64,000 bases of DNA from Salipiger thiooxidans. Lineage in GTDB: Bacteria > Pseudomonadota > Alphaproteobacteria > Rhodobacterales > Rhodobacteraceae. The notes below the pieces were generated by a model, which saw only the letters and a list, made by a program, of their open reading frames with translations, was not told where the DNA came from and did no database searches. The DNA is taken from positions 124,001-188,000 of the forward strand of contig NZ_FNAV01000002.1 of the NCBI RefSeq assembly GCF_900102075.1. The letters run 5' to 3'. Positions 49,860 to 58,478 of the stretch are shown here, one piece after another. The number at the start of each line of letters is the position of its first letter. Within the stretch, counting starts at the first letter, position 1. The position numbers and the translations under genes are program-made.

Positions 49860-50750
49860 ATGTCGCGACAGAACCAGACCTTCAAGGCGGCGGTGAACAG
49901 CGCGCTGGCCTCGTTCGGCGCGCTTGCCCCCGGCGCGGAGCTGGGCTCGGAGGCCGAGCTCGCGGCGAAGCTCTCGATCAGCCGGACCACCGCGCGCAAC
50001 GTGCTCGCCCATCTCGTGCAGCTCGGCGTCGTCGAGTGGGAGGGGCGCCGAAAGACCCTGCTGCGGGCGCCCTGCCCCGAGGACCGCTTCCCGCCCGAGG
50101 ACGTGGCCCTGCCCGCCGAGCTGGCGGAGCGGCAGCTGCAGGAATGGATCCTGCGCACCGACCTGCCGCCCGGCTCGCAGATCCACGAGAGCGAGCTTGC
50201 GCGGCAGCTCGACATCCCCGTGGCGCTGGTCCGCGACCTTCTGCAGAACTTCCGGGTGAGCGGGCTGATCGAGAAGAACCCCAACAAACACTGGACGTTT
50301 CGCGGCTTCACCCGGGAGTATGCCACCGAAATGTGCGACATGCGCGAGCTCATCGAGCGCGCCGCCATCCGCCAGCTCATTGCCGATCCTGAGCATCCCT
50401 CCCTGCCCCGCATGGCCGAGATGGAGCGCCTGCACATCGCGCTTCTGGCCCGGGACGACGCGGCGATGACCGAGTTCCCGGCGCTGGATGCGCGCTTTCA
50501 CCGGATCATCTGCCAGGCCGCGGACAACCGTTTCTTCGACGAGTTCGCGCACCGGATCTCGATCATCGTCCACTACCACTACCAATGGAACAAGCGGGAC
50601 GAGACCGCGCGCAACCGGGCGGCGATCCGGGAGCATCTCGCGGTGATCCGGGCGGTGCTGAGCGGCCGCGGCGAGGATGCGCTGGCCGCCTTCGACCACC
50701 ACCTGGCGACTGCACGAACCACTCTGCTCGCATCGGTAAACTGGGGCTGA
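49860..50750 (+). CDS. GntR-type regulator with two winged helices
   Basis: A 296-residue protein divergent from the uxaAB operon. It has a first winged helix (about 5-70: GSEAELAAKLSISRTTARNVLAHLVQLGVVEWEG), a second, FadR-like winged helix (about 83-150: HESELARQLDIPVALVRDLLQNFRVSGLIEKN) and an FCD-like C-domain (155-290, with DARFHRIICQ). Ordinary family members have one DNA-binding domain and about 230 residues. The AT-rich gap 49801-49830 may hold its operator. It probably controls uxaA/uxaB; ligand unknown. Confidence 0.82.
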   Translation: MSRQNQTFKAAVNSALASFGALAPGAELGSEAELAAKLSISRTTARNVLAHLVQLGVVEWEGRRKTLLRAPCPEDRFPPEDVALPAELAERQLQEWILRTDLPPGSQIHESELARQLDIPVALVRDLLQNFRVSGLIEKNPNKHWTFRGFTREYATEMCDMRELIERAAIRQLIADPEHPSLPRMAEMERLHIALLARDDAAMTEFPALDARFHRIICQAADNRFFDEFAHRISIIVHYHYQWNKRDETARNRAAIREHLAVIRAVLSGRGEDALAAFDHHLATARTTLLASVNWG

Positions 50751-50788
50751 CGCCGCGCCTACGGTAGCGCAAACAGTCAGAATCGTCC

Positions 50789-50825
50789 TTGACGGCCTCT
50801 TTTCTGTGGCCCTATGGTCCAACCA
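50789..50825 (+). promoter_or_regulatory. Promoter with FadR/UxuR-type operator
   Basis: TTGACG (50789-50794) and TATGGT (50813-50818) are 18 bp apart. The 11-bp palindrome TGGTCCAACCA (50815-50825) overlaps the -10 box and matches the TNGTnnnACNA consensus of FCD-type GntR proteins. It precedes gntR-dctPQM and fits autorepression. Confidence 0.6.
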
Positions 50826-50851
50826 AAAATCCCGGTCTGTAGGAGGAACAG

Positions 50852-51592
50852 GTGGCAAAATCGACGGTGGAGGAGATACGCGACGTGCTGCGCCGCGAGA
50901 TTGCCGAAGGCTTCCGGCCCGGCGATCTGCTTCCCAATGAACGCGAGCTTGCCGAACGCTTCGAGGTGTCTCGCAACACCATTCGCGAGACCATGATCCA
51001 TCTCGAAGCCCTCTCGCTCATCGAGAAGACCAAGCGCGGCGCGCGGGTGCGCACCCCGGATTTCGGGGTGATGTTCCAGGAGCTGACCAACCACTTCGAC
51101 ACCTCCGCCCGCAGCTTCACCGATGTGCTGAACTTCCGTCGCATCAACGAGACCGGCGCCGCGCCGCTGATGGTCTGCCACGTCACCGACGCCCAGCTCG
51201 ACGCCATCCGCGCCGCCAACGCCCGCATGGTCGCGGCGCTGACCGCCGCCGAAGCCGCGCAGGCGGATTACGATTTCCACTACGGGCTGGTGCAGGCCGC
51301 CGGCAACGAGGTGCTGGCCCGCATGTACGACGTGCTGTCGGTGCCGCTGAAATACTATCTCGAGGTCGGCAAGTCGCAGGAGCTCAACACCGCGACCGCC
51401 AAGGCCCAGCACGACCACATCATCGCGGCGCTCGAGTCCCGCGACGCGGCGGCGCTGGCGCAGGCGCTGGCCGACCATTTCCAGCATTCGGGCGAGGTGC
51501 TGGCCAGCTGGCTGGCCACGCGCGAACGCCGGTCCGAGCCGATCACGATCTGGCCGGTCCAGCGACCCATCCATTCGAAACAAACGAGCTGA
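50852..51592 (+). CDS. GntR-family regulator (FadR/FCD subfamily) of the TRAP operon
   Basis: A 246-residue regulator: winged helix at 5-70 (LLPNERELAERFEVSRNTIRETMIHLEALSLIEK) and an FCD domain (80-230; DYDFHYGLVQAAGN and ADHFQHSG supply metal/ligand His). The start is GTG at 50852 with a strong AGGAGGA site 6 bp before it. It is cotranscribed with the TRAP genes 15 bp downstream and probably senses a sugar acid. Confidence 0.88.
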   Translation: MAKSTVEEIRDVLRREIAEGFRPGDLLPNERELAERFEVSRNTIRETMIHLEALSLIEKTKRGARVRTPDFGVMFQELTNHFDTSARSFTDVLNFRRINETGAAPLMVCHVTDAQLDAIRAANARMVAALTAAEAAQADYDFHYGLVQAAGNEVLARMYDVLSVPLKYYLEVGKSQELNTATAKAQHDHIIAALESRDAAALAQALADHFQHSGEVLASWLATRERRSEPITIWPVQRPIHSKQTS

Positions 51593-51607
51593 TACGGAGG
51601 AGATCCT

Positions 51608-52582
51608 ATGAACATGCTCACGAAAACCCTGCTTGGCGCCACCACGGCCATCATGCTGGCCATGCCCGCCCTTGCCGAGACCACCGTCCGCATCGCCTAC
51701 GAGAACAACCCGGGCGAGCCCGCGGACCTCGTGATGAACCGCTGGAAGGAGCTGGTGGCCGAAGCGTCGGACGGCGAGGTGGTGCTCGAGCTCTATCCCT
51801 CGTCGCAGCTCGGCGGGAAGAAGGACGTGATCGAGCAGGGCATGCTCGGCGTCAACGTCATCACCATCGCCGACGTGGGCTTCCTGACCGATTACGACCC
51901 CGACCTCGGCATCCTGTTCGGACCGTACCTGACCGACGACGCCGAGAGCCTGTTCAAGATCTACGAATCCGACTGGTTCAAGGAAAAGGAAGCCAAGCTT
52001 CAGGAGCAGGGCATCCACATCGTCATCAAGAACTACCTCTACGGCACCCGCCAGCTGCTCGCGACCAAGAAGGTCGAGACGCCGGATGACCTGAAGGGCA
52101 TGAAGATCCGCACCCCCAACAACATCATGCAGATCCGTGCCATCGAGGCGATGGGCGGCACGCCGACGCCGATGCCGCTGGGCGACGTCTACCCGGCGCT
52201 GACCCAGGGCGTGATCGACGGCGTCGAGAACCCGCTGCCGGTGCTCTTCGGCCAGAAGCTGCACGAGCAGGCCAAGGAGCTGTCGATGATCTCCTACCTG
52301 CAGAACACCTCGCTCTGGCTCGGTGGCCAGGCCTATTTCGACACGCTCGACCCGGAAGTGGTCGAGATGCTGCACGAGACCGGTTACGAGGCGGGCCTCT
52401 ACAGCCAGGAGCTCGCCGCAGCCGAGGACGAGAAGATCCTCGAGGCGATGCAGGACGCGGGCGTGACCGTGAGCTACCCGGACGTGGAACCCTTCCGCGA
52501 AAAGGCCATGGCGGTCTACGACCAGTTCCCCGAGTGGTCCGAGGGTCTCTACGAAGAGATCCGGTCGCAACTCGGCCAGTAA
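51608..52582 (+). CDS. TRAP transporter substrate-binding protein (DctP type)
   Basis: A 324-residue periplasmic protein with signal peptide MNMLTKTLLGATTAIMLAMPALA. Mature part TTVRIAYENNPGEPADLVMNRW; the conserved Arg that binds the substrate carboxylate lies in DLKGMKIRTPNN, followed by GGTPTPMPLGDVYPALTQGVIDGVENP. GGAGGA precedes the ATG. A hexuronate or aldonate is the likely ligand from the uxaAB context. A perfect 11-bp stem-loop follows the gene. Confidence 0.9.
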   Translation: MNMLTKTLLGATTAIMLAMPALAETTVRIAYENNPGEPADLVMNRWKELVAEASDGEVVLELYPSSQLGGKKDVIEQGMLGVNVITIADVGFLTDYDPDLGILFGPYLTDDAESLFKIYESDWFKEKEAKLQEQGIHIVIKNYLYGTRQLLATKKVETPDDLKGMKIRTPNNIMQIRAIEAMGGTPTPMPLGDVYPALTQGVIDGVENPLPVLFGQKLHEQAKELSMISYLQNTSLWLGGQAYFDTLDPEVVEMLHETGYEAGLYSQELAAAEDEKILEAMQDAGVTVSYPDVEPFREKAMAVYDQFPEWSEGLYEEIRSQLGQ

Positions 52583-52595
52583 TCTCTGCACATAT

Positions 52596-52625
52596 CTGCG
52601 CGGCCCTCTCCCGGGGGCCGCGCAG
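52596..52625 (+). other. Intercistronic stem-loop between dctP and dctQ
   Basis: Perfect 11-bp stem CTGCGCGGCCC / GGGCCGCGCAG with an 8-nt loop and no U-tract, 14 bp after the dctP stop. Confidence 0.7.
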
Positions 52626-52652
52626 TCCGTTCAAACAGACCCAAGGGCCGTC

Positions 52653-53147
52653 ATGAAGCTCTCCTTCAAACTCGTCTCCGCGCTGGCAGGGCTGCTGGTG
52701 TTCGCGCTGATCGCGATCACCGCCGCCTCCGTCGTCGCCCGCTACGTGCTTGGCACCCCGATCCAGTGGACCGAGGAAATGTCCGCGTTCCTGCTGATCT
52801 GGATCGTCTTTCTGGGCGCCATCGCCTGCGAGATCGAGGACCACCACCTCAAGATCGACGTCGTCACCATGGCCTTGCCCGACGGGCTGGTGCGCTGGCT
52901 CGGCGCGATCGTCGGCGCAGCCTCGGTGGGGCTTCTGGGCTACATGGCGTGGCTCGGCTACGTGCTCTCGGAAAGCGCTGCGCTGAAGAAGACGCAGATC
53001 CTGCGGATCTCCTGGTTCTGGATCGACATCGCCGTCACCGTCGGCGCCATCGGCATCGCGCTGGTCATGGCCTGGCGGGTCTGGCTGCTGCTGACCGGCA
53101 AGCCCGTCGACGCCCCTGAAACCGAAGACATGAGCAGGGAGCACTGA
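52653..53147 (+). CDS. TRAP transporter small membrane subunit (DctQ type)
   Basis: A 164-residue protein with four hydrophobic helices; ARYVLGTPIQWTEEMSAFLLIWIVFLGA is the family hallmark. It connects the binding protein with the large DctM channel subunit. The dctM gene starts 2 bp after its stop. Confidence 0.92.
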   Translation: MKLSFKLVSALAGLLVFALIAITAASVVARYVLGTPIQWTEEMSAFLLIWIVFLGAIACEIEDHHLKIDVVTMALPDGLVRWLGAIVGAASVGLLGYMAWLGYVLSESAALKKTQILRISWFWIDIAVTVGAIGIALVMAWRVWLLLTGKPVDAPETEDMSREH

Positions 53148-53149
53148 GC

Positions 53150-54421
53150 ATGGAATGGTTCATCATCATCCCGTTCATGTTCCTGCTCTTCGCGCTGAAC
53201 ATGCGGATCTACCTTGCCATGTTCGCAGCGATCCTCGGCTACTTCGTGTTCTTCCAGCAGATCCCGATCCAGATCGCGGTACAGCGGCTGATCGCGCCGA
53301 CGCAGAACCCGTCGCTGCTGGCCATCCCGTTCTTCATCCTGCTGGGCACGCTGCTCGGCACCACCGGCATCGCCTCGCGACTGCTCAAGGTCGCGGACCT
53401 GCTGGTCGGCAAGCTGACCGGCGGGCTCGGCCACACCAACGTCATGCTGTCGACGCTGATGGGCGGGCTCTCGGCCTCGAACCTCGCGGACGCGGCGATG
53501 ATGTGCCGGATGCTGGTGCCCGACATGATCAAGGCGGGCTACAACAAGGGCACCGCCGCGGCGATCACCGCGACCTCGGCGCTGATCACCCCGATCCTGC
53601 CGCCGGGCATCGCGCTCATCATCTACGGGCTCGTGGCGGACGTCTCGATCGGCTCGATGTTCGTGGCGGGCATCATCCCCGGCCTCGTGTGTTCGGGCCT
53701 GCTGATCGGCGCGGTCTACCTCGTCGCCAAGAAGGAGGGCTACAAGCCCTCGCGCCAGACCTGGCCCACCGCGCGTGAGACCGGCAGCACGCTGGTCGAG
53801 GCATGGCCCGCGTTCCTGTTGATCCTCGTGATCATCGGCGGCATCCGCCTTGCGGTCTTCACCCCCACCGAGGCCGGCGCCATTGCCACCGTGGTCACCA
53901 TCCTGATCGGTCTCTTCGTCTATCGCGAGATGAAGATGCGCGACCTCACCGACGCCTTCGGCTCCACCGCGCGCCAGACCGCCGCCGTGCTGCTGGTCAT
54001 CATGATGTCCTCGGCGCTGGCGTGGATCTTCTCGCTGGAGCAGGCGGGCGTGGCGCTGGCGGAATGGATCATGTCTCTGACCCAGAACCCGTGGCTGTTC
54101 CTGATCATCGTGAACGTAATCCTGCTGGTGCTGGGCATGTTCATCGAGGGCAACGCGCTGCTGATCATCCTCGTGCCGCTGCTCAAGCCGGTGGTGCTGC
54201 AGCTCGGCATCGACCCGGTGCATTTCGGCATCGTGATGATCCTGAACCTCGCGCTCGGGACGCTGACGCCGCCGGTGGGCACGGTGATGCTGCTGGTCTG
54301 CAACCTGACCGACACCTCCTTTGCGGAGTTCATGCGCCGCGGCTGGCCGTTCCTGCTGGCCCTGCTGGTGGCGCTGATCCTTGTCACCTTCATCCCGGCG
54401 CTGTCGCTCGCGCTGGTCTGA
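53150..54421 (+). CDS. TRAP transporter large membrane subunit (DctM type)
   Basis: A 423-residue ion-coupled transporter subunit with about 11-12 helices. Typical segments are the re-entrant loops NPSLLAIPFFILLGTLLG with MGGLSASNLADAAMM, and TATSALITPILPPGIALIIYG and LGTLTPPVGTVMLL. Sodium-driven import of an organic acid is the family function. A strong terminator follows 24 bp later. Confidence 0.94.
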   Translation: MEWFIIIPFMFLLFALNMRIYLAMFAAILGYFVFFQQIPIQIAVQRLIAPTQNPSLLAIPFFILLGTLLGTTGIASRLLKVADLLVGKLTGGLGHTNVMLSTLMGGLSASNLADAAMMCRMLVPDMIKAGYNKGTAAAITATSALITPILPPGIALIIYGLVADVSIGSMFVAGIIPGLVCSGLLIGAVYLVAKKEGYKPSRQTWPTARETGSTLVEAWPAFLLILVIIGGIRLAVFTPTEAGAIATVVTILIGLFVYREMKMRDLTDAFGSTARQTAAVLLVIMMSSALAWIFSLEQAGVALAEWIMSLTQNPWLFLIIVNVILLVLGMFIEGNALLIILVPLLKPVVLQLGIDPVHFGIVMILNLALGTLTPPVGTVMLLVCNLTDTSFAEFMRRGWPFLLALLVALILVTFIPALSLALV

Positions 54422-54444
54422 TTACCACACTCACGGAAGCATCG

Positions 54445-54472
54445 CGGGGGCCCCACCGGGGCCCCCGTTTTT
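54445..54472 (+). terminator. Terminator of the TRAP operon
   Basis: Perfect 9-bp stem GGGGGCCCC / GGGGCCCCC with a 3-nt loop, followed by GTTTTT. Confidence 0.92.
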
Positions 54473-54510
54473 CTGTGCGGGCGGCGCGGGGCCGCCTGTT
54501 TGTCGTGGGA

Positions 54511-55512
54511 TCAGGCCCCCAGCGCCTCGATCTCGGCGAGGAAGGCGCTGTCGATGGGAATGCCCGCCTCGGCCAGATCGGAGGCGGTCTGCTGGCGCCG
54601 CCGGCCGGGAAGCCGGGCGCCGTCCATGCCCTCGATCATCGCCGCCATCGCCGCGAACCGCTCGAGCGCGCCGGGCCCGAAGGCGCCGGGGTCGATGGCG
54701 ATGATCAACTGACCGGTCTCGGGCGGTCCGCCCTTGTCGTCGAAGAACGAGGTGGCCTCGTAGCCGAAGCGCCCGCCGGTGAGCCCCGCGCAAAGCAGCT
54801 CGACCATCAGCGCCAGCGCCGTGCCCTTGGCGTCGCCCATCGGCACCATGGTGCCCGCAAGGCCCTTGTGGGCGTCGGTGGTGGGGTTGCCGTCGGGATC
54901 GAAGGCCCAGCCCTCGGGGATCGGCGCGCCGGTCTGGGTTGCGGCGAGGATCTTGCCGCGCGCCACCTTCGAGAGCGCGATGTCGACCACCACCGGCGCG
55001 GCTCCGGGCAGCGGCGCGGCAAAGGCGATGGGATCGGTGCCGTAGAGCGGCACCTTGCCACCCCAGGGCGCGATGGAGGCAGGCGCGTTGGCGAAGAGCA
55101 GCGCCACCATGCCGGCCTCGGCCAGCCGCTCGACGATGACACCGGCGACGCCGCAATGGTTCGAGCGCCGGATCCCCGCCATGGCGATGCCCTGTGCCCG
55201 CGCCGCGCCGGGCAGCCAGTCGAGCGCGAGATCGACGGCGGGATAGGCGAAGCCGTGCATCGCGTCGATAGCGAGCGCGCCCGGGCGGATCTGTTCGGCC
55301 ACCGGCGTGGCGAAGCCGTCGACCTTCCCCGCGAGCGCCTGCCCCGTGTAGGACGGCATCCGCCGGAAGCCATGCCCCGCCTGCCCCGCAAGCTCCGCCG
55401 CCACCAGCGCCCGTGCCACCGCGCGCGCGTTGGTCTCGCTCGTCTTGCACCGCATCAGGATGCGGGTCAGCAGCGCCTCGGCCTCGTCCGGCGCCAGTCT
55501 CTTCTCAGCCAT
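54511..55512 (-). CDS. Ldh2-family oxidoreductase (malate/L-lactate or imine reductase type)
   Basis: A 333-residue NAD(P)-dependent enzyme of the second malate/lactate dehydrogenase family: HGFRRMPSY with the catalytic His, SNHCGVAG, TDPIAFAAP and KGTALALMVELLCAGLTG. Relatives reduce 2-oxo acids or cyclic imines (delta1-pyrroline-2-carboxylate or delta1-piperideine-2-carboxylate reductase). Beside amino-acid dehydrogenases the imine reductase reading is attractive but not proven. It follows the FAD oxidase gene by 148 bp with a hairpin in between, so it may have its own promoter. Confidence 0.8.
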   Translation of the reverse strand: MAEKRLAPDEAEALLTRILMRCKTSETNARAVARALVAAELAGQAGHGFRRMPSYTGQALAGKVDGFATPVAEQIRPGALAIDAMHGFAYPAVDLALDWLPGAARAQGIAMAGIRRSNHCGVAGVIVERLAEAGMVALLFANAPASIAPWGGKVPLYGTDPIAFAAPLPGAAPVVVDIALSKVARGKILAATQTGAPIPEGWAFDPDGNPTTDAHKGLAGTMVPMGDAKGTALALMVELLCAGLTGGRFGYEATSFFDDKGGPPETGQLIIAIDPGAFGPGALERFAAMAAMIEGMDGARLPGRRRQQTASDLAEAGIPIDSAFLAEIEALGA

Positions 55513-55529
55513 GCTCAGTCCTCGGATGC

Positions 55530-55549
55530 GCCTGGCAATCGCGCCAGGC
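55530..55549. other. Hairpin upstream of the Ldh2-family gene
   Basis: Perfect 7-bp stem GCCTGGC / GCCAGGC with a 6-nt loop in the 148-bp gap; no U-tract, role unclear. Confidence 0.35.
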
Positions 55550-55660
55550 CCCTTCCGTTTACCGTCTTCGCGTGGGAAGACCAGAGCACAGCCCCGGCTC
55601 TTTCATCTTTCCGGAACCACTCGGAAATCCGCGCTCACTGGCTGCGCAGAGCCGTCCCGC

Positions 55661-56782
55661 TCAGGCGAAGCGGGTGATCGAGAACGGCGCGATCGGGGCC
55701 TGCGTCGCCCCCGTCGCGATAAGCTCTGCCATCAGGCTGCCGACCCCCGGCCCCATCTGGAAACCGTGCATCGAGAAGCCGAAGGCGTGGTAGAGCCCCT
55801 CGTGCTTTCCCGACATGCCGATCACCGGGATGTCGTCGGGCATCCGGCCCTCGACGCCGGACCAGCTGCGCACGATGGTGGCGCCGCGCATGATCGGAAA
55901 GAGGTCCATCGCCGTCTCCGCGGTGAGCCGCAGCTCGGGGAAGAGCATCTCGCTGAGGTCGTCCGAGGTATCCGCCCGCCCCCTGCGGCCGCCGCCGATC
56001 ACCACGGTGCCGTTGGGCATCTGCTTGAACGACAGCGGACGGCCCGTGGCCCCCACCACCGCGTCGCAGAAATGCGGCAGCCGCGCGGTCACCAGCATCA
56101 TCGGCGCGACGGCCTCGACCGGGGCGTGCTCGCCGAGCGAGCCGGCGAGCTTTCCGGCCCAGGCCCCGGCGCAGTTCAGCACCTTCGGCGCGCGGTAGCG
56201 GGTCTCGGCTGTCTCGACGATCCAGTCGGCGCCGTCCTTGCGCACCGAGGTCACGGTCTGGCCCTCGAAGATCCGCGCCCCGTCGCGCCTGGCGCGGCGG
56301 GAAATGGCGAAGGTGGTCTGGTAGGGCTGCGCGAAACCGTCGGTGAGACTGCCGAGCCCGCCCACCACGTGATCGGCGACCGCGGGAAGATGCTCGCGGA
56401 TCTCCTTGTGATCGAGGATGACCTCGTGCTCGAAGCCCATGCCCCGCAGGGTCCGTGCCCGCGCGGCCAGTTTCTCGAGCTCTTCCGCGTTCTCGGCAAC
56501 CTTGATCTGCGGCGCCACCTGGAAGCCGCAGTCGTCCTCGACCATGTCCGGCAGGTCGTACCAGATCTCCATGGATTTCTGCGAGATCGGCACCTCGGCG
56601 AAGTGCCGCCCCAGCCGCCGCACGCCGCCCGCGTTCACGCCGGAGGAATGGCGCGCGACGGTGTCCTTCTCGACCACGATGACATCGAGCCCGCGCTGCG
56701 CGGCGAACATCGCGGCCGAGCAGCCATGGATACCGCCGCCCACGATCACGAGGTCGGCGGTCTTTTCGGTCCCATGGGTCAT
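55661..56782 (-). CDS. FAD-dependent amino-acid oxidase (DAO family)
   Basis: A 373-residue flavoprotein with the N-terminal dinucleotide motif VIVGGGIHGCSAAMFAAQRG, HSSGVNAGGVR after the first beta unit, and C-terminal GMSGKHEGLYHAFGFSMHGFQMGP. It belongs to the DadA/sarcosine-oxidase-beta-like group that oxidises secondary or D-amino acids. It overlaps the preceding alpha-subunit gene by 4 bp. It could be the beta subunit of the complex in place of, or in addition to, the protein at 58462-59589. Confidence 0.83.
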   Translation of the reverse strand: MTHGTEKTADLVIVGGGIHGCSAAMFAAQRGLDVIVVEKDTVARHSSGVNAGGVRRLGRHFAEVPISQKSMEIWYDLPDMVEDDCGFQVAPQIKVAENAEELEKLAARARTLRGMGFEHEVILDHKEIREHLPAVADHVVGGLGSLTDGFAQPYQTTFAISRRARRDGARIFEGQTVTSVRKDGADWIVETAETRYRAPKVLNCAGAWAGKLAGSLGEHAPVEAVAPMMLVTARLPHFCDAVVGATGRPLSFKQMPNGTVVIGGGRRGRADTSDDLSEMLFPELRLTAETAMDLFPIMRGATIVRSWSGVEGRMPDDIPVIGMSGKHEGLYHAFGFSMHGFQMGPGVGSLMAELIATGATQAPIAPFSITRFA

Positions 56783-58182
56783 GGTTCGAGCTTTTCCAGC
56801 GGCTTGAAGTTGGCGAGTTCCGACAGCTGCAGCGGCTTCAGCGGCGGGCGGATGCGGAAGTAGCCGGTCTCGTCCATCTGCGTCTTGCGGCGCTCGTTGA
56901 TGATCGAGGCCACGACCAGCCCGCAGACCCGGCCCTGGCACGGGCCCATGCCGGTGCGCAGGAAGGATTTCACCTGGTTCGGACCGGGCGCGCCGAGGTC
57001 CACCGCCTCGCGGATGGCGCCCGCGGTGATCTCTTCGCAGCGGCAGACGGTAACGCCGTCCGCCGGCAGGACGAAGGCAGTCGCCGGGGCGTAGAGCGCC
57101 TCGAGGAAGGGACGCACCGCCCCATCCCTGGCCAGCGCCGCCTCGAGCCGGTCGGCCCGTTCCGGCGCGCTCTTGCCGAGCTTCGTCGCGATATCGAGCG
57201 CGGCGAGCCGGCCCTGCAGCGCCGCCGAGACGGCGCCCATGATCCCTGCCCCGTCGCCCGCCGTGTAGACGTTCTCGAAGCTGGTGAGCCCGCGTGCATC
57301 CGTCACCGGGCGGAAGCAGGCCTGAGAGGCATCCCAGCGGTGCTCGCAGCGCAGCATCCGCGTGACCTGCTGGTTCGGCACCACGCCCTGATGCAGCGCG
57401 ATGTGGTTGGCGCTGACGAGGTGCTGCTTGCCTTTCGAGGTGAAGCGCAGCCCGGTGGCAGCGGTCTCGCCCGTCACCTCGAGATCGGTGGCGGCGGAAT
57501 AGACCGGCACGCCCGCGGCCTTGACCGCGCGCAAAAGCTTCAGACCCTTGCTGAGGTAGCGATGCCCCTTGAGAGCGCCGAAGAGATGCGGCAGTGCCGC
57601 CTGCATCCGGCCCGCGGGCGTGGTCTCGACCACCGCCACGGGCGGCGCGCCGGCGTCGACCATCTGCTTGGCCACCAGCCACAGCAGCGGGCCCGAGCCC
57701 GCCAGCACGGCGCTTTCCTCGACGATGCCCGCGGATTTCAGCAGGATCTGCAGCGCGCCGACGGTGGTGACACCGGTCTTGGTCCAGCCGGGGATCGGGC
57801 ACGGCCGCTCTACGGCACCGGTGGCCACGAGGATGTAGTTCGCCTGCAGCTGCGAGGAGCCGCCGTCACGGGAGAAGTCGATCAGCCGCTCGGTCGAGAT
57901 GTTCCACACCGTGCTGCGCGGCAGGTAGGTGAGATCGGCCTCGCGCAGCGCCTTCGCAAGCGCGCCTCCGGCGACGTAATCCTCGCCCAGCACGGCGCTG
58001 CGGCGGGGGGTGGTGCGCTCGATGTCGCGGTAGATCTGGCCACCTGGCGCCTCGCCCTCGTCCAGAACCACCACCGAGAGACCGGCCTTCGAGGCGGTCA
58101 CCGCGGCGGCCATGCCCGCAGGCCCGGCCCCGATCACGGCAAGATCGCAGGCGTGGGGCGTGTTGCTGTCCATCATCGTCAT
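56779..58182 (-). CDS. OoxA/HcnB-type FAD and NAD(P)-fold dehydrogenase subunit
   Basis: A 467-residue subunit: GAGPAGMAAAVTASKAG at the N-terminus, second dinucleotide motif AGSGPLLWLVAKQM at about 160, GDGAGIMGA, and a C-terminal bacterioferritin-ferredoxin-like domain with four Cys (CRC, and GPCQGRVC). This layout is that of opine oxidase OoxA, HcnB and D-hydroxyproline dehydrogenase alpha subunits. It overlaps the [2Fe-2S] gene by 4 bp, as expected for one heteromeric enzyme. Confidence 0.87.
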   Translation of the reverse strand: MTMMDSNTPHACDLAVIGAGPAGMAAAVTASKAGLSVVVLDEGEAPGGQIYRDIERTTPRRSAVLGEDYVAGGALAKALREADLTYLPRSTVWNISTERLIDFSRDGGSSQLQANYILVATGAVERPCPIPGWTKTGVTTVGALQILLKSAGIVEESAVLAGSGPLLWLVAKQMVDAGAPPVAVVETTPAGRMQAALPHLFGALKGHRYLSKGLKLLRAVKAAGVPVYSAATDLEVTGETAATGLRFTSKGKQHLVSANHIALHQGVVPNQQVTRMLRCEHRWDASQACFRPVTDARGLTSFENVYTAGDGAGIMGAVSAALQGRLAALDIATKLGKSAPERADRLEAALARDGAVRPFLEALYAPATAFVLPADGVTVCRCEEITAGAIREAVDLGAPGPNQVKSFLRTGMGPCQGRVCGLVVASIINERRKTQMDETGYFRIRPPLKPLQLSELANFKPLEKLEP

Positions 58183-58478
58183 TCTCCGGCCTCCACGGCG
58201 GGGCCGCCCTTCTGCGGCATGACGGTCATGCCCTCGGTCACGGTGGTGCGGCAGGCCTGCACGTTGGTGCGCCCGTCCACCTCGACCAGACAGTCGAAGC
58301 AGGTGCCCATCATGCAGAAGATGCCGCGCGGGGAGCCGGAGACAACGCTCTCGCGCAGCTCGCGGACGCCGGCCGCGGTGAGCGCAGCGGCGACGGTGTC
58401 GCCTTCCTGCGCCTCGATGGTCCGGTCCTGGAAGGTGAAGCGGACGATGGTCGTCCCGCTCTCAATACGCCTCGCCAT
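58179..58478 (-). CDS. Small [2Fe-2S] subunit (OoxC/HcnA type)
   Basis: A 99-residue ferredoxin-fold subunit with the cluster ligands C55, C60, C63 and C76 (CMMGTCFDC, then QAC). It passes electrons between the flavin subunits and the respiratory chain in opine-oxidase-type complexes. The start at 58478 has a perfect AAGGAGGT site. It overlaps the end of the upstream FAD gene by 17 bp. Confidence 0.9.
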   Translation of the reverse strand: MARRIESGTTIVRFTFQDRTIEAQEGDTVAAALTAAGVRELRESVVSGSPRGIFCMMGTCFDCLVEVDGRTNVQACRTTVTEGMTVMPQKGGPAVEAGE

